DNA from: Spirochaetia bacterium UBA5763
GTDB taxonomy: Bacteria > Spirochaetota > UBA4802 > UBA5550
DNA: 64,000 bases
Assembly (NCBI GenBank): GCA_002418835.1
Contig: DIEX01000033.1
Coordinates: 248,001 to 312,000 of the forward strand
Direction: 5' to 3'
Shown: positions 16,736 to 25,492 of the stretch, piece by piece
Layout: the number at the start of each line of letters is the position of its first letter
Numbering within the stretch: position 1 is the first letter of the stretch
Translations under genes and position numbers: made by a program
The notes under the pieces: generated by a model
Told to the model about the DNA's origin: nothing
Seen by the model: the letters and a program-made list of their open reading frames with translations, nothing else
Databases searched by the model: none

Positions 16736-18115
16736 TCATTTCTTTAAAAGCCCCTTCACCGCGTCCGCCAGCTCTTTCATATCCCTTTCATGAACAGTGA
16801 ACATATCAATAACATACTTCCCGTCCCTCACTGTGCCAACAACAGGGGGAGTGCATGAAACAAAGTAATCATAAATTTCATCCGGAGATAATCCCGGTAC
16901 AGCAATCTCAACTCCGTAGCTGTCAAGCTCCTCACCGGGCATTGAACCTCCGCCGTATGCGCACCTGGTCTTCACCTTTTTCATATAACTCTTAACGCCA
17001 GCTCCGCATAAGCGGATAAGACCTGATGCCTTGCGTGAAACAGCATCCGCACTTTGTGTTATGCTGCTCCATAGCCCGGTCTCCCTGTAATTTCCGTTTA
17101 TATAGGAGAGCAATGTCTCCTGCAGAATCATATATGTAATTTTGTCAACGCGGAGCATCCTCATAAGGGGATTTTTCCTGAGCTTCGCGATGATTTCTCT
17201 TCTCCCCACAATTACCCCTGCCTGGCAGCCGCCGAGAAGTTTATCACCGCTGAAGCATACAAGGTCAGCGCCCTGTGAAGTCTCATGGTATACAGTCTGT
17301 TCAAAGTTGCCCGGCATCCAGTCATTCACAAGGTTGCCGCTCCCCATGTCGCGCACAAAAACAACTTTATCATTTTTGAGAGACGAGAGTTCCTTTAATG
17401 ATGGAGCTTCAGTAAATCCCTCAAGCCTGAAGTTTGATGTATGGGCGGAGAAGATCATTTTCGTGTTTTCAGTAACCGCTTTTTTAAAATCATCAAGGGT
17501 GGTGATGTTGGTTGTTCCAACTTCAACAAGGGTTGTGCCGCTCTGGTTCATGATATCAGGTATACGGAACCCCCCTCCGATCTGGATAAGCTCTCCGCGG
17601 GAGACAATTGTCTCTCCACCCTTTGCGAGTTCATTCAGGATCAGGAAAACGCTTGAGGCGTTGTTGTTCACGATGAGGGCGTCTTCAGATTTTGTCATCT
17701 GGCAGATAAGCTCCTCTGCAAACCCCCCTCTCTTCCCTCTCTTTTTTGATGGTATATGATATTCAAGATTGCAGTAACCTGAGATATTCTTTTTAAGCGA
17801 TTCGAATATTTTTTCACCCAGCGGCGCTCTACCCAGATTTGTATGTATGATTATGCCGGTTCCGTTGATTACCCTCTGAAGCCTTTCGGATGATTTTCGC
17901 TTAAGCTTTTTTATGATTTCACTTTTAAGCATTCCGTTGTCAGGGAGGCTCCCCCCGAGGAGAGCCTCCCTGTAGGAGTTCACACCTTCACGGATGCATT
18001 CAGCAGCGCTGACCTTCCCTATAACAGGGATAAATACTTCAATATCTCCATCCTGAAGGAGTTTTTCAACCTGCGGTATTTCACGCAGCACTTTATTTAT
18101 ATCATTTTTATCCAT
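16736..18115 (-). CDS. selA: L-seryl-tRNA(Sec) selenium transferase
   Basis: This 459-residue PLP enzyme converts seryl-tRNA-Sec to selenocysteyl-tRNA-Sec with selenophosphate. The PLP-lysine region SGDKLLGGCQAGVIVGR is seen near residue 280, and the conserved NGTGIIIHTNLGRAPLG segment near residue 85 is diagnostic of bacterial SelA. Length matches the family. It is transcribed towards selB, but the restriction-modification pair and a palindromic element lie between them. selA and selB are usually adjacent, so this arrangement suggests insertion. Confidence 0.96.
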   Translation of the reverse strand: MDKNDINKVLREIPQVEKLLQDGDIEVFIPVIGKVSAAECIREGVNSYREALLGGSLPDNGMLKSEIIKKLKRKSSERLQRVINGTGIIIHTNLGRAPLGEKIFESLKKNISGYCNLEYHIPSKKRGKRGGFAEELICQMTKSEDALIVNNNASSVFLILNELAKGGETIVSRGELIQIGGGFRIPDIMNQSGTTLVEVGTTNITTLDDFKKAVTENTKMIFSAHTSNFRLEGFTEAPSLKELSSLKNDKVVFVRDMGSGNLVNDWMPGNFEQTVYHETSQGADLVCFSGDKLLGGCQAGVIVGRREIIAKLRKNPLMRMLRVDKITYMILQETLLSYINGNYRETGLWSSITQSADAVSRKASGLIRLCGAGVKSYMKKVKTRCAYGGGSMPGEELDSYGVEIAVPGLSPDEIYDYFVSCTPPVVGTVRDGKYVIDMFTVHERDMKELADAVKGLLKK

Positions 18116-18267
18116 GAAAGAACCCGCATAAACATTTTCACTGAATGTATAAAACTCCCCGCATTTTTCAAGAAATTTAATTAAAGGGGTGAGATATTAA
18201 CCTGCGGACTCTTAGAGTCCGGGATCGATCTCTGAAAGTACAGAGCTGGTCTTTTTAAGCCCAATCC

Positions 18268-18351
18268 TGGACTCGCAGAGTACAAATATTGACTCTTTCC
18301 GGTCAGCGTTGGACTCTCAGAGTGCAAATGCAGACTCTTTACGGTCAATAC
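18268..18351. repeat. Two imperfect 42-base tandem repeats with GGACTCNNAGAGT cores
   Basis: Unit 1 (18268-18309) and unit 2 (18310-18351) match at about 32 of 42 positions, sharing TGGACTC, CAGAGT and GACTCTTT blocks. A degenerate copy, GGACTCTTAGAGTCC, lies upstream near 18206-18220. Each contains a small palindrome. They lie in the 489-base gap between the divergent selA and ACT-domain genes and might be regulatory. Confidence 0.6.
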
Positions 18352-18466
18352 CTTACCTCCGGAGGGCAGTGAAACTCTCTCCCCCTTTTACAGGTTTTTA
18401 AAGAAAAACAACTGACTCAAAAAAAACGTAACCGCCTGCAACATCCCTGTTAAAAATTATCCGCCA

Positions 18467-18495
18467 TTGACTTTCTGCATCAGATCAATTAAATT
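18467..18495 (+). promoter_or_regulatory. Possible promoter for the ACT/UPF0210 operon
   Basis: TTGACT (18467-18472), a 17-base spacer and TAAATT (18490-18495) precede the gene at 18605 by about 110 bases. The -35 is good and the -10 moderate. Confidence 0.4.
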
Positions 18496-18604
18496 AATCT
18501 CAAGAGATGGTTCTATCTTAAATTTTTAAGCATGAATATCAATTAATTATGGACTTATAACTCCCCCTTAACTGATTATCTCAGAAAAAACAGGGCAGGA
18601 AACT

Positions 18605-19057
18605 ATGGATATACAGGAAAGAATTGAAAACAACATTACACAGGTCATAAGGGAGGAGCTTGCTGACAGCATCCATCCTGACAAGCTCAGTGCTATAATT
18701 AAAAAAATAACTGAAAAGCTCACTTTCACAGTTACACCTGACGAACTTGTTCTCCTCAGAATGAAGATGGAGGAGAAAGCCCAGCGCGAACTTGCAGTGG
18801 TATCTGTTATCGGACAGGATTCTGTGGGGATTGTGGCGGAGGTGACCCGCGCCCTTGCAGATAACAGGGCAAACATTGAAGGGATGAACCAGGCAATTGT
18901 ATCAGGTTACTTTGCCCTTATCCTCACAATTGATGTTAAAGATATGACAGTTACCATTGATGAACTTCAGAAAATAATGGACACAATCGCAGAGACGAGA
19001 AACCTCAGAATATACATTCAGCACGAAAATATATTCCGCAGCATGAACAGGATATAG
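18605..19057 (+). CDS. ACT-domain protein (UPF0237-like) with N-terminal extension
   Basis: The C-terminal 90 residues of this 150-residue protein form an ACT domain (VVSVIGQDSVGIVAEVTRAL and the following ANIEGMNQAIV), closest in style to the UPF0237 group. ACT domains bind small ligands such as amino acids. Residues 1-60 are a helical extension that is not typical of the shorter family members. It is directly followed by the UPF0210 gene, a pairing that recurs in many bacteria and archaea, so the two probably work together. The metabolite is unknown. Confidence 0.85.
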   Translation: MDIQERIENNITQVIREELADSIHPDKLSAIIKKITEKLTFTVTPDELVLLRMKMEEKAQRELAVVSVIGQDSVGIVAEVTRALADNRANIEGMNQAIVSGYFALILTIDVKDMTVTIDELQKIMDTIAETRNLRIYIQHENIFRSMNRI

Positions 19058-19066
19058 GTGACGTGC

Positions 19067-20434
19067 ATGAAATACGAAGTTTCTGAAATCCTCGAAACAA
19101 TAAAGATGAACGCCCTTGAGAACCTCGACGTCCGCACAGTGACACTGGGGCTCTCACTCTTTGACTGCATAACTGACGACGCGGTAAAGACAGCGGGGAA
19201 CGTAAGAGAAAAGATGCTGCGCTACGGATCTGACATTGTTAAAACAGCTGACAAAGTTGCAGGGCGCTACGGCGTTAAAATTGTAAACAAACGCGTATCA
19301 CTTACACCACTCTCCCTTGTATTCGGAAGAGAGAGATCCCTTGAAGAGTATGTAAAAGCTGCGGATATAATTGATAAAACCGGGAGTGAGATGGGGATCG
19401 ATTTTATCGGAGGGTACTCTGCTCTTGTGCACAAAGGGATCACATCCGGGGAATCCGCGTTTCTTGATTCAATACCGCAGGTGCTTGCCTCAACACAGAG
19501 GCTCTGTTCATCTGTGAATGTTGCCACAACAAAAGCGGGGATCAACATGGACGCTGTTATGCGCATGGGTGAAATTGTGAAGAGAGCCGCAGAACTCACA
19601 GCTGACAGGCAGGCAATAGGCTGCGCGAAACTTGTTATATTTGCCAATATCCCTGAGGACAACCCCTTCATGGCAGGTGCGCTTCACGGCCCCGGCGAGG
19701 GCGGAGCAACACTGAACGTAGGAGTTTCAGGCCCCGGTGTTGTGTACCGGGCAATCAAGAGCCTCCCCTCTGACGCTGACTTCGAGGTTGTATCTGAAAC
19801 AGTTAAAAAGATCGCATTCAAGATTACACGAATGGGTGAGCTTGTGGGTCGCGAAGTGGCAAAGGAGCTTGGCGTTTCTTTCGGCATACTGGACCTCTCC
19901 CTTGCGCCTACACCGGCAATCGGTGACAGCGTTGCTGACATACTTGAAGCAATGGGACTTGAAGCATGCGGAACACACGGCACAACAGCGGCCCTTGCTC
20001 TCCTTAATGACGCTGTGAAAAAAGGTGGCGCATTTGCCTCATCATACGTCGGAGGCCTGTCAGGCGCATTTATTCCTGTAAGTGAAGATACCACAATGGA
20101 GAGGCGCGCGGCAGAGGGAAAACTATCCCTGGACAAACTTGAGGCAATGACAGCGGTCTGCTCCGTGGGCCTTGACATGATTGCAATTCCCGGAGACACG
20201 CCGGCTGAAACAATAGCAGCAATTATTGCTGATGAGATAAGTATCGGAGTTGTAAATTCTAAAACAACGGCAGTGAGGCTCCTCCCTGTTCCGGGGGCAA
20301 AGCCCGGTGATGAAATCACCCTTGGCGGGCTTCTCGGAAGGGCAAGGATTATCCCTGTTCACAGGGATTCAGCATCAGTTTTTGTAAGGAGAGGGGGCCG
20401 CATACCCGCGCCTATACAGTCGATGAAAAACTGA
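19067..20434 (+). CDS. UPF0210 (PFL/DUF711) family protein
   Basis: This 455-residue protein belongs to the UPF0210 family, distantly related to the anaerobic ribonucleotide reductase/pyruvate formate-lyase fold. The conserved N-terminus (EVSEILETIKMNALENLDVRT region) and the segment GPGEGGATLNVGVSGPGVV are present. No glycyl-radical motif was seen. The biochemical role of the family is not established. The ATG at 19067 is preferred to a GTG at 19058 because it leaves GGTG at normal spacing. It follows the ACT-domain gene by 9 bases. Confidence 0.88.
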   Translation: MKYEVSEILETIKMNALENLDVRTVTLGLSLFDCITDDAVKTAGNVREKMLRYGSDIVKTADKVAGRYGVKIVNKRVSLTPLSLVFGRERSLEEYVKAADIIDKTGSEMGIDFIGGYSALVHKGITSGESAFLDSIPQVLASTQRLCSSVNVATTKAGINMDAVMRMGEIVKRAAELTADRQAIGCAKLVIFANIPEDNPFMAGALHGPGEGGATLNVGVSGPGVVYRAIKSLPSDADFEVVSETVKKIAFKITRMGELVGREVAKELGVSFGILDLSLAPTPAIGDSVADILEAMGLEACGTHGTTAALALLNDAVKKGGAFASSYVGGLSGAFIPVSEDTTMERRAAEGKLSLDKLEAMTAVCSVGLDMIAIPGDTPAETIAAIIADEISIGVVNSKTTAVRLLPVPGAKPGDEITLGGLLGRARIIPVHRDSASVFVRRGGRIPAPIQSMKN

Positions 20435-20461
20435 TAAAGCCTCCCCCGCCGCAGGAGGGAC

Positions 20462-22594
20462 ATGAACCTGATTCAGCGCGGTGTTGTTCTTTTTATAATT
20501 ATCTTCTCCCTTTTCTTTACCCTGATTGGAGTTAACCTTTACAGGGAAAGAAAGGAAGAGGATCACCTGCGCGCCTCCCTCAACCGGGTCTACCTTTCAA
20601 TACTTGAAAAGGCCCTGCTGATGTATTCAACCCCGGTAAAAAACTACCTCAAAGATCTGACTATCTGGGACGAATCAGTTAAATATACTAAAAACAGGAA
20701 CCGCAGCTATGCCGTTGATAATATCGATGCAAGCGGAGATGTTTACGGCATAGGTGAAACCTGGGTTTACACTGCTGACTTCAAAAAAATCTATTACTAT
20801 AACAACAGTAGTGTTGAAGCTGAGGCCGGGGATCTTGGGCCGATCCTCCCTTCATTAATAGAGAGAACCGGGAAGGAGAGATTTTTCTCTTTCCACTATA
20901 AAAAAAATAATACTGTTTTTGAAATAACTGCTGCTTCAATACAACCCAATAGCGACAGGGAAAGGAAAACCGCCCCTGCCGGATATATAATATCTGCAAT
21001 CCCCTATGATGAAAACTTTATTCAACAGCTGAAATCATTCCTGCCGCAGATTCAGGATGCTGAAATCCAGGAGAATACCAGAGACACCCCCCATGACGAG
21101 TTTGTGCTCCCTGTCAATGGAGCATTTAAAGATATAAATGGAAATGACATTGCCTACATCCATTTACTTATTAAATCCTCTTACCTTAAAGACATGTCAG
21201 CAGACAGACAGTTCCAGAAAATTTTTATCCTTTTTTTTATTGCTGCTTTCATTCTCATAGGGATCTCTCTCAGATATGGTATAATTGTTCCGCTGAAAGA
21301 GATCTACACTGTACTTTATCATCACTACTATATACCTGAACCTGAAAAATTAAAATATATCTCCCCTGAATTCAGAGAAATAATGAACCTTGTTGAACTG
21401 AATAGAACAGTTGAAATGCAGCTTGGCGAAGCACTTACTGAAACATCAAAGCATAGAGAGATTGCTGAAAAAGCCACAAGAACTAAAACCGAATTCCTTT
21501 CCAACATGAGTCACGAAATACGCACGCCAATGGCCGGTGTTCTCGGATTTTCTGACATGCTCCTTGATATTACTTCTGACCCGATTCAAAAAGAGCTGGC
21601 AAACGGAATCAAAACATCTGCTGAAGCAATCATGAGTATTATAAATGATATACTTGACATGTCAAAAATCGAATCCGGAAAGTTTATACTTCTCAATGAA
21701 CCCTTTAATATCAGCAGCTTTCTCGATAACTATATCTGGATACTTCGGGGATTCGCCGCAGAGAGGGAACTTGATATCAGGCTTGAAAACCGGATTGCCC
21801 ACTGCACCACAATAACAGGAGATGTAAAACGCCTCCGCCAGATTCTTCTTAACCTCGGCAGCAACGCTATAAAATATACCATTGAGGGAGAGGTAATTAT
21901 AACAGCTGATTCCGCTCCCGCAGGAGATGGTGAGATCGAACTGACAATTGCAGTTCAGGATACCGGAATCGGGATGGACGAAGATCAGCTGTCAAAAATT
22001 TTCAGGCAGTACGAACAGGTGCATAACCCTGCATCATTTTCAGGGGGCACGGGGCTGGGGCTCGCCATTACAAAAAGTCTTGTTACTGTTATGGGTGGAA
22101 CTCTGAATGTAAAAAGCGAGCCGGGCAAAGGGAGCACATTCACACTGCACCTCAGAATGAAGTGCATAGAAGGGGAGAGCCCCAAACCTTCACTTATTAA
22201 CGCGAAAAATCTCGGCTTAAAAATACTCATTGCCGAAGATAATCCCATAAGCATGAAGGTAATAGAGAATATAGTAGGTAAAGCGGGATGTACATTTGAA
22301 TCTGTTTTTAACGGGCAGGATGCAATTGAGAGTGCAGGAACCCGAAGATTTGATCTTATACTTATGGATTTTCACATGCCTGCAATAAGCGGGATTGAAG
22401 CAGCAACAATAATCCGCGCCGGGACAGGCCCCAACAGAGATACGCCGATCTACGGAATTTCTGCGGATCTCATTGAAAGATCATTAGAATATTCAGGTAG
22501 AGCAGGTATGAACGGTTACCTGATGAAACCTTTTGTCATAGAGGAAGTTTACAAAATGCTTATGAAAATCAGGGATGATAAAGAGAAAGCATAA
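20462..22594 (+). CDS. Hybrid sensor histidine kinase with periplasmic sensor domain
   Basis: This 710-residue protein has a transmembrane helix at residues 8-26 and another near 256-275, enclosing a 230-residue extracytoplasmic domain. Its early segment (LKDLTIWDESVKY) is like CHASE4 domains. The cytoplasmic part has a HisKA domain with the phospho-acceptor histidine in SHEIRTP near residue 350. An HATPase_c domain follows (VQDTGIGM, GGTGLGLAI), then a receiver domain with the acceptor aspartate in LMDFHMP near 635. GGAGGG precedes the ATG. The second hybrid kinase follows after 2 bases. No DNA-binding response regulator is adjacent. Confidence 0.92.
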   Translation: MNLIQRGVVLFIIIFSLFFTLIGVNLYRERKEEDHLRASLNRVYLSILEKALLMYSTPVKNYLKDLTIWDESVKYTKNRNRSYAVDNIDASGDVYGIGETWVYTADFKKIYYYNNSSVEAEAGDLGPILPSLIERTGKERFFSFHYKKNNTVFEITAASIQPNSDRERKTAPAGYIISAIPYDENFIQQLKSFLPQIQDAEIQENTRDTPHDEFVLPVNGAFKDINGNDIAYIHLLIKSSYLKDMSADRQFQKIFILFFIAAFILIGISLRYGIIVPLKEIYTVLYHHYYIPEPEKLKYISPEFREIMNLVELNRTVEMQLGEALTETSKHREIAEKATRTKTEFLSNMSHEIRTPMAGVLGFSDMLLDITSDPIQKELANGIKTSAEAIMSIINDILDMSKIESGKFILLNEPFNISSFLDNYIWILRGFAAERELDIRLENRIAHCTTITGDVKRLRQILLNLGSNAIKYTIEGEVIITADSAPAGDGEIELTIAVQDTGIGMDEDQLSKIFRQYEQVHNPASFSGGTGLGLAITKSLVTVMGGTLNVKSEPGKGSTFTLHLRMKCIEGESPKPSLINAKNLGLKILIAEDNPISMKVIENIVGKAGCTFESVFNGQDAIESAGTRRFDLILMDFHMPAISGIEAATIIRAGTGPNRDTPIYGISADLIERSLEYSGRAGMNGYLMKPFVIEEVYKMLMKIRDDKEKA

Positions 22595-22596
22595 TT

Positions 22597-24366
22597 ATGT
22601 GGAATGAACCGTCAGTTGTAATTATAATCGTTGCTAAAATAACAATGATTACCCTGTTTATTATGCTGTATTTCACCAATGAACGCCCGAAGAGTATTTT
22701 ACTCTGGACTGCCGCCTGGATAATCTACCTCCTTAATTCAGGAATATTTATAATTTTCGAAACAGCCCCCTGTTATACTGATATTGCCCCTCTTTTTATC
22801 GGATCACTTTCAGCCGTTAACAGTTATCTCCTTTTATCTGCAGTGCATGTTTACGATAAAATAAAAGTAACCCTGAAATGGGGCATCCTGACATTCGTAA
22901 CCATTCTGTGGCTGATTATAACGCATATATCCGGGGGATCTTTTTTATTAGCCTCAATACCTGCTGCGTTAATTCTTTTTATAATTTACTCATACACAGG
23001 ATACTTCTTCATAGCAGGTTATAAGAATTACGGAATTGAAAGAGTTATAGCCGGAGTTCTTCTTGTCATGTGGGGAATCCATATGCTCTTTTTCCCGTAT
23101 TTCTGGCCTTTGCATGAATTCAGGCTTACGGGGTTTCTTATAACTTCATCCCTGAACATTATAATCTCTCTTTTTGTCATTATCGCTTTCCTTCAGGATA
23201 CACGGCGAAAATTTATCGCAGAAAAGATTAAGGCTGAAGAAGCTGACCGGATGAAGACATCTTTCCTTGCTAACATGTCTCACGAAATCCGCACGCCATT
23301 GAATGCCATTCTCGGCTTCACACAGCTTCTCAGCAAACCGGATATCTCTCCTGAAGATAAAGATATATTTATAAAAAATATTAAGAACAGCGGGGAAAGG
23401 CTCCTTGGACTCCTTGATGATATTCTTGATCTTTCAAAAATTGAAGCAGGCGCTGTTAAAGTTTATATCGCTGATGTTTCAGTTAATAAACTCATTGAAG
23501 ATCTGGCAGCAGTCGTATCTCTCTCCAGGCGTGTGATTGACAAAAATCTGAAACTGGTCGTGGAAAAAGCGTTTCATGACGGAGATGATGTTATACGCAC
23601 TGACGAGACCCGCCTCTTCCAGATACTATCCAACCTGTTAAACAATGCGGTCAAGTTTACCGAACATGGAACAATTTCCACAGGTTATGAACTTATCGAA
23701 TCAGATTATATAAAGTTCTATGTAAAAGACACAGGTATAGGGATATCCAAAGAATCGATTCAGAAAATATACACACCCTTTTTCCAGGAGGGGAAACTCC
23801 CCGCAGCAGGTGGCACGGGACTCGGACTTGCCATAGTAAAAGGGCTCACCGAGTCTTTAGGGGGGACCATTGAAATATCAAGCGCTGTTGATAAAGGTAC
23901 GGAGGTAAGTTTCACCATTCCATACATCAGGAACGGAGAAACGAAGCATATTAAATCCTTCACCGGTTCACCTGACTCATACAACATCACCGGTAAAAAA
24001 ATTCTTCTCGTTGAGGATGAACCTGTTAACCGCAGGCTCATGGAAAAATTCATCGAATCAACAGGCGCTGAACTTATATCCACAGAGAGCGGTAATGAAT
24101 CAGTGGAACTCTGCACAAAGGACGGCTCAATCGACCTTGTGTTAATGGATCTCACACTCCCCGATATCGACGGCTACACTGCAATGGAAAGAATACGAAA
24201 AGTAAGGCCCGAACTACCCATTGTTGCGCAGTCTGCAACATCAATGTCAGAACACAGGGAGAGAGCAAGGGATGCCGGTGCTGATGATTTTATCGCAAAG
24301 CCGATTAAAAGGGAGGAGCTTTATAACTCTATCTGGAAACAGCTTTTCGGCAGAGAGGAGAATTAA
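22597..24366 (+). CDS. Hybrid histidine kinase with polytopic membrane sensor
   Basis: This 589-residue protein begins with about seven hydrophobic segments (residues 8-205) and no large extracytoplasmic loop, like 7TM-type sensor kinases. HisKA follows, with SHEIRTP near residue 228. Next come HATPase_c (VKDTGIGIS, GGTGLGLAIV) and a receiver domain with the acceptor aspartate in VLMDLTLP near 517. It starts 2 bases after the preceding hybrid kinase, so the two are cotranscribed and may share an output through a phosphotransfer protein elsewhere. It ends 2 bases before the 3' end of the opposing tRNA-Sec gene. Confidence 0.92.
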   Translation: MWNEPSVVIIIVAKITMITLFIMLYFTNERPKSILLWTAAWIIYLLNSGIFIIFETAPCYTDIAPLFIGSLSAVNSYLLLSAVHVYDKIKVTLKWGILTFVTILWLIITHISGGSFLLASIPAALILFIIYSYTGYFFIAGYKNYGIERVIAGVLLVMWGIHMLFFPYFWPLHEFRLTGFLITSSLNIIISLFVIIAFLQDTRRKFIAEKIKAEEADRMKTSFLANMSHEIRTPLNAILGFTQLLSKPDISPEDKDIFIKNIKNSGERLLGLLDDILDLSKIEAGAVKVYIADVSVNKLIEDLAAVVSLSRRVIDKNLKLVVEKAFHDGDDVIRTDETRLFQILSNLLNNAVKFTEHGTISTGYELIESDYIKFYVKDTGIGISKESIQKIYTPFFQEGKLPAAGGTGLGLAIVKGLTESLGGTIEISSAVDKGTEVSFTIPYIRNGETKHIKSFTGSPDSYNITGKKILLVEDEPVNRRLMEKFIESTGAELISTESGNESVELCTKDGSIDLVLMDLTLPDIDGYTAMERIRKVRPELPIVAQSATSMSEHRERARDAGADDFIAKPIKREELYNSIWKQLFGREEN

Positions 24367-24368
24367 TG

Positions 24369-24458
24369 CGGAAGGGGCAGGAATCGAACCTGCCGCTGCA
24401 GTAAACTACAGCCAACGGTTTTGAAGACCGCGGAAGCCACCAGACCCCATCCTCTTCC
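24369..24458 (-). tRNA. selC: tRNA-Sec (anticodon TCA)
   Basis: The minus-strand gene begins GGAAGAGG and ends CCCTTCCG. The anticodon arm reads GCGGT CTTCAAA ACCGT with anticodon TCA. A long variable arm, GCTGTAG TTTA CTGCAGC, forms seven pairs, and the T arm is GCAGG TTCGATT CCTGC. These features and the 90-base length define tRNA-Sec. The acceptor is odd: with a standard T arm only seven 3' bases face eight 5' bases, so one base (A6) seems bulged or mispaired. CCA is not encoded (GCA follows). It is read by SelB for the formate dehydrogenase UGA. Confidence 0.92.
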
Positions 24459-24474
24459 ATTTATGATGCAAATC

Positions 24475-24574
24475 TGTCATACCGGCTGTAGTGAAACGGA
24501 ATGCCGGTATCTCATAAATCATATCAGGAGATTCCGGTATTTGCATGAATTGATGACGCAAAACCGGAATGACA
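24475..24574. repeat. 100-base palindromic element, TGTCAT...AATGACA family
   Basis: This copy starts TGTCATACCGGCTGTAGTG and ends AAAACCGGAATGACA, closely matching the element at 16540-16640. It lies just upstream of tRNA-Sec. Its ends are short inverted repeats (TGTCATACCGG / CCGGAATGACA). Confidence 0.75.
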
Positions 24575-24649
24575 TTATACTAAATATTTAATAATGAACT
24601 ACAGCTTAAAGCTAATCGAATTTATTTCAGCAGCAATAAATAATGTAAA

Positions 24650-25480
24650 CTACTTTTTTAATGTGGCAACTCTCGGGAGTCCGGCATAGTCATTAAGCAC
24701 TGACACTGTAAAACCGCGCTTTCTGCCGGCATCTTCAATAAAATCCCTGTGATTGCTCCCTATCTCAAGGAGGAGGACACCCTTTTCATCAAGATAGAGC
24801 GGGGCCTCATCAATTATTTTTCTTATGACTGCTCTTCCGTCGTCATCAGCATAAAGTGCGTCATGGGGCTCAAAATCCAGTTCCCTCTGAAGTCCGCCTT
24901 TAAGAACTCCCGATACATAAGGGGGGTTGGATACAATAAGGTCAAATTTCTCATCTTTAAATGGAGTGAAGAGATCCCCTTCGAAAAAAGAGATCCTCCT
25001 CTTCCCGAGAATTTTCTCTGCATTCTTCTCGGCAACTTTAAGTGCTTTTGCTGAGATGTCAGAGGCACACACATCAAGGTCGCCGCGGGAATGCTTGAGC
25101 GCCACAGCTATTGCCCCTGAACCGGTACAGAGATCAAGAACTGATGAATTAAGTCCTGCCCAGTATATGGCCATATCAACGAGGAGCTCAGTTTCAGGCC
25201 TGGGTATAAGCACATCTTTATTCACGGTGAATTCGAGAGAATAGAACTCTTTCATTCCGGTAATATAGGCAACAGGCTCAAATTTCAGCCTTCTCTTAAT
25301 TGCCTTATCAATCGCTGACTTTTCCGAATCGGAGAGCACACGGTCACTCCATGTTACAAGCTGGTGCCGATCCATATCGAGAAAATGTGCGGCAATAACT
25401 TCAGCATCAAGGGCAGGTGAATCAATACCTGCCTCACGAAGCGCATGTGTAATACTTTTAATATAATCCCCGATCTTCAT
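24650..25480 (-). CDS. prmC: Release factor glutamine methyltransferase
   Basis: This 276-residue enzyme methylates the GGQ glutamine of peptide release factors. The SAM motif is VLDLCTGSGAIAVAL near residue 115, and the catalytic NPPY motif (IVSNPPYVSG) is near residue 184. The N-terminal helical domain that binds the release factor is present. It lies 12 bases downstream of prfA, its substrate, on the same strand; this is the classical arrangement. Length is normal. Confidence 0.96.
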   Translation of the reverse strand: MKIGDYIKSITHALREAGIDSPALDAEVIAAHFLDMDRHQLVTWSDRVLSDSEKSAIDKAIKRRLKFEPVAYITGMKEFYSLEFTVNKDVLIPRPETELLVDMAIYWAGLNSSVLDLCTGSGAIAVALKHSRGDLDVCASDISAKALKVAEKNAEKILGKRRISFFEGDLFTPFKDEKFDLIVSNPPYVSGVLKGGLQRELDFEPHDALYADDDGRAVIRKIIDEAPLYLDEKGVLLLEIGSNHRDFIEDAGRKRGFTVSVLNDYAGLPRVATLKK

Positions 25481-25492
25481 TGAAAGTACCGG

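Noticed and set aside
18200..18351. Possible CRISPR array
   Set aside because: Only two imperfect 42-base units and a partial one occur, without spacers of uniform length, and no cas gene is near.
19684..20319. Minus-strand frame of 211 residues opposite UPF0210
   Set aside because: It lies wholly inside the recognised UPF0210 gene and has Ser/Pro-rich shadow composition.
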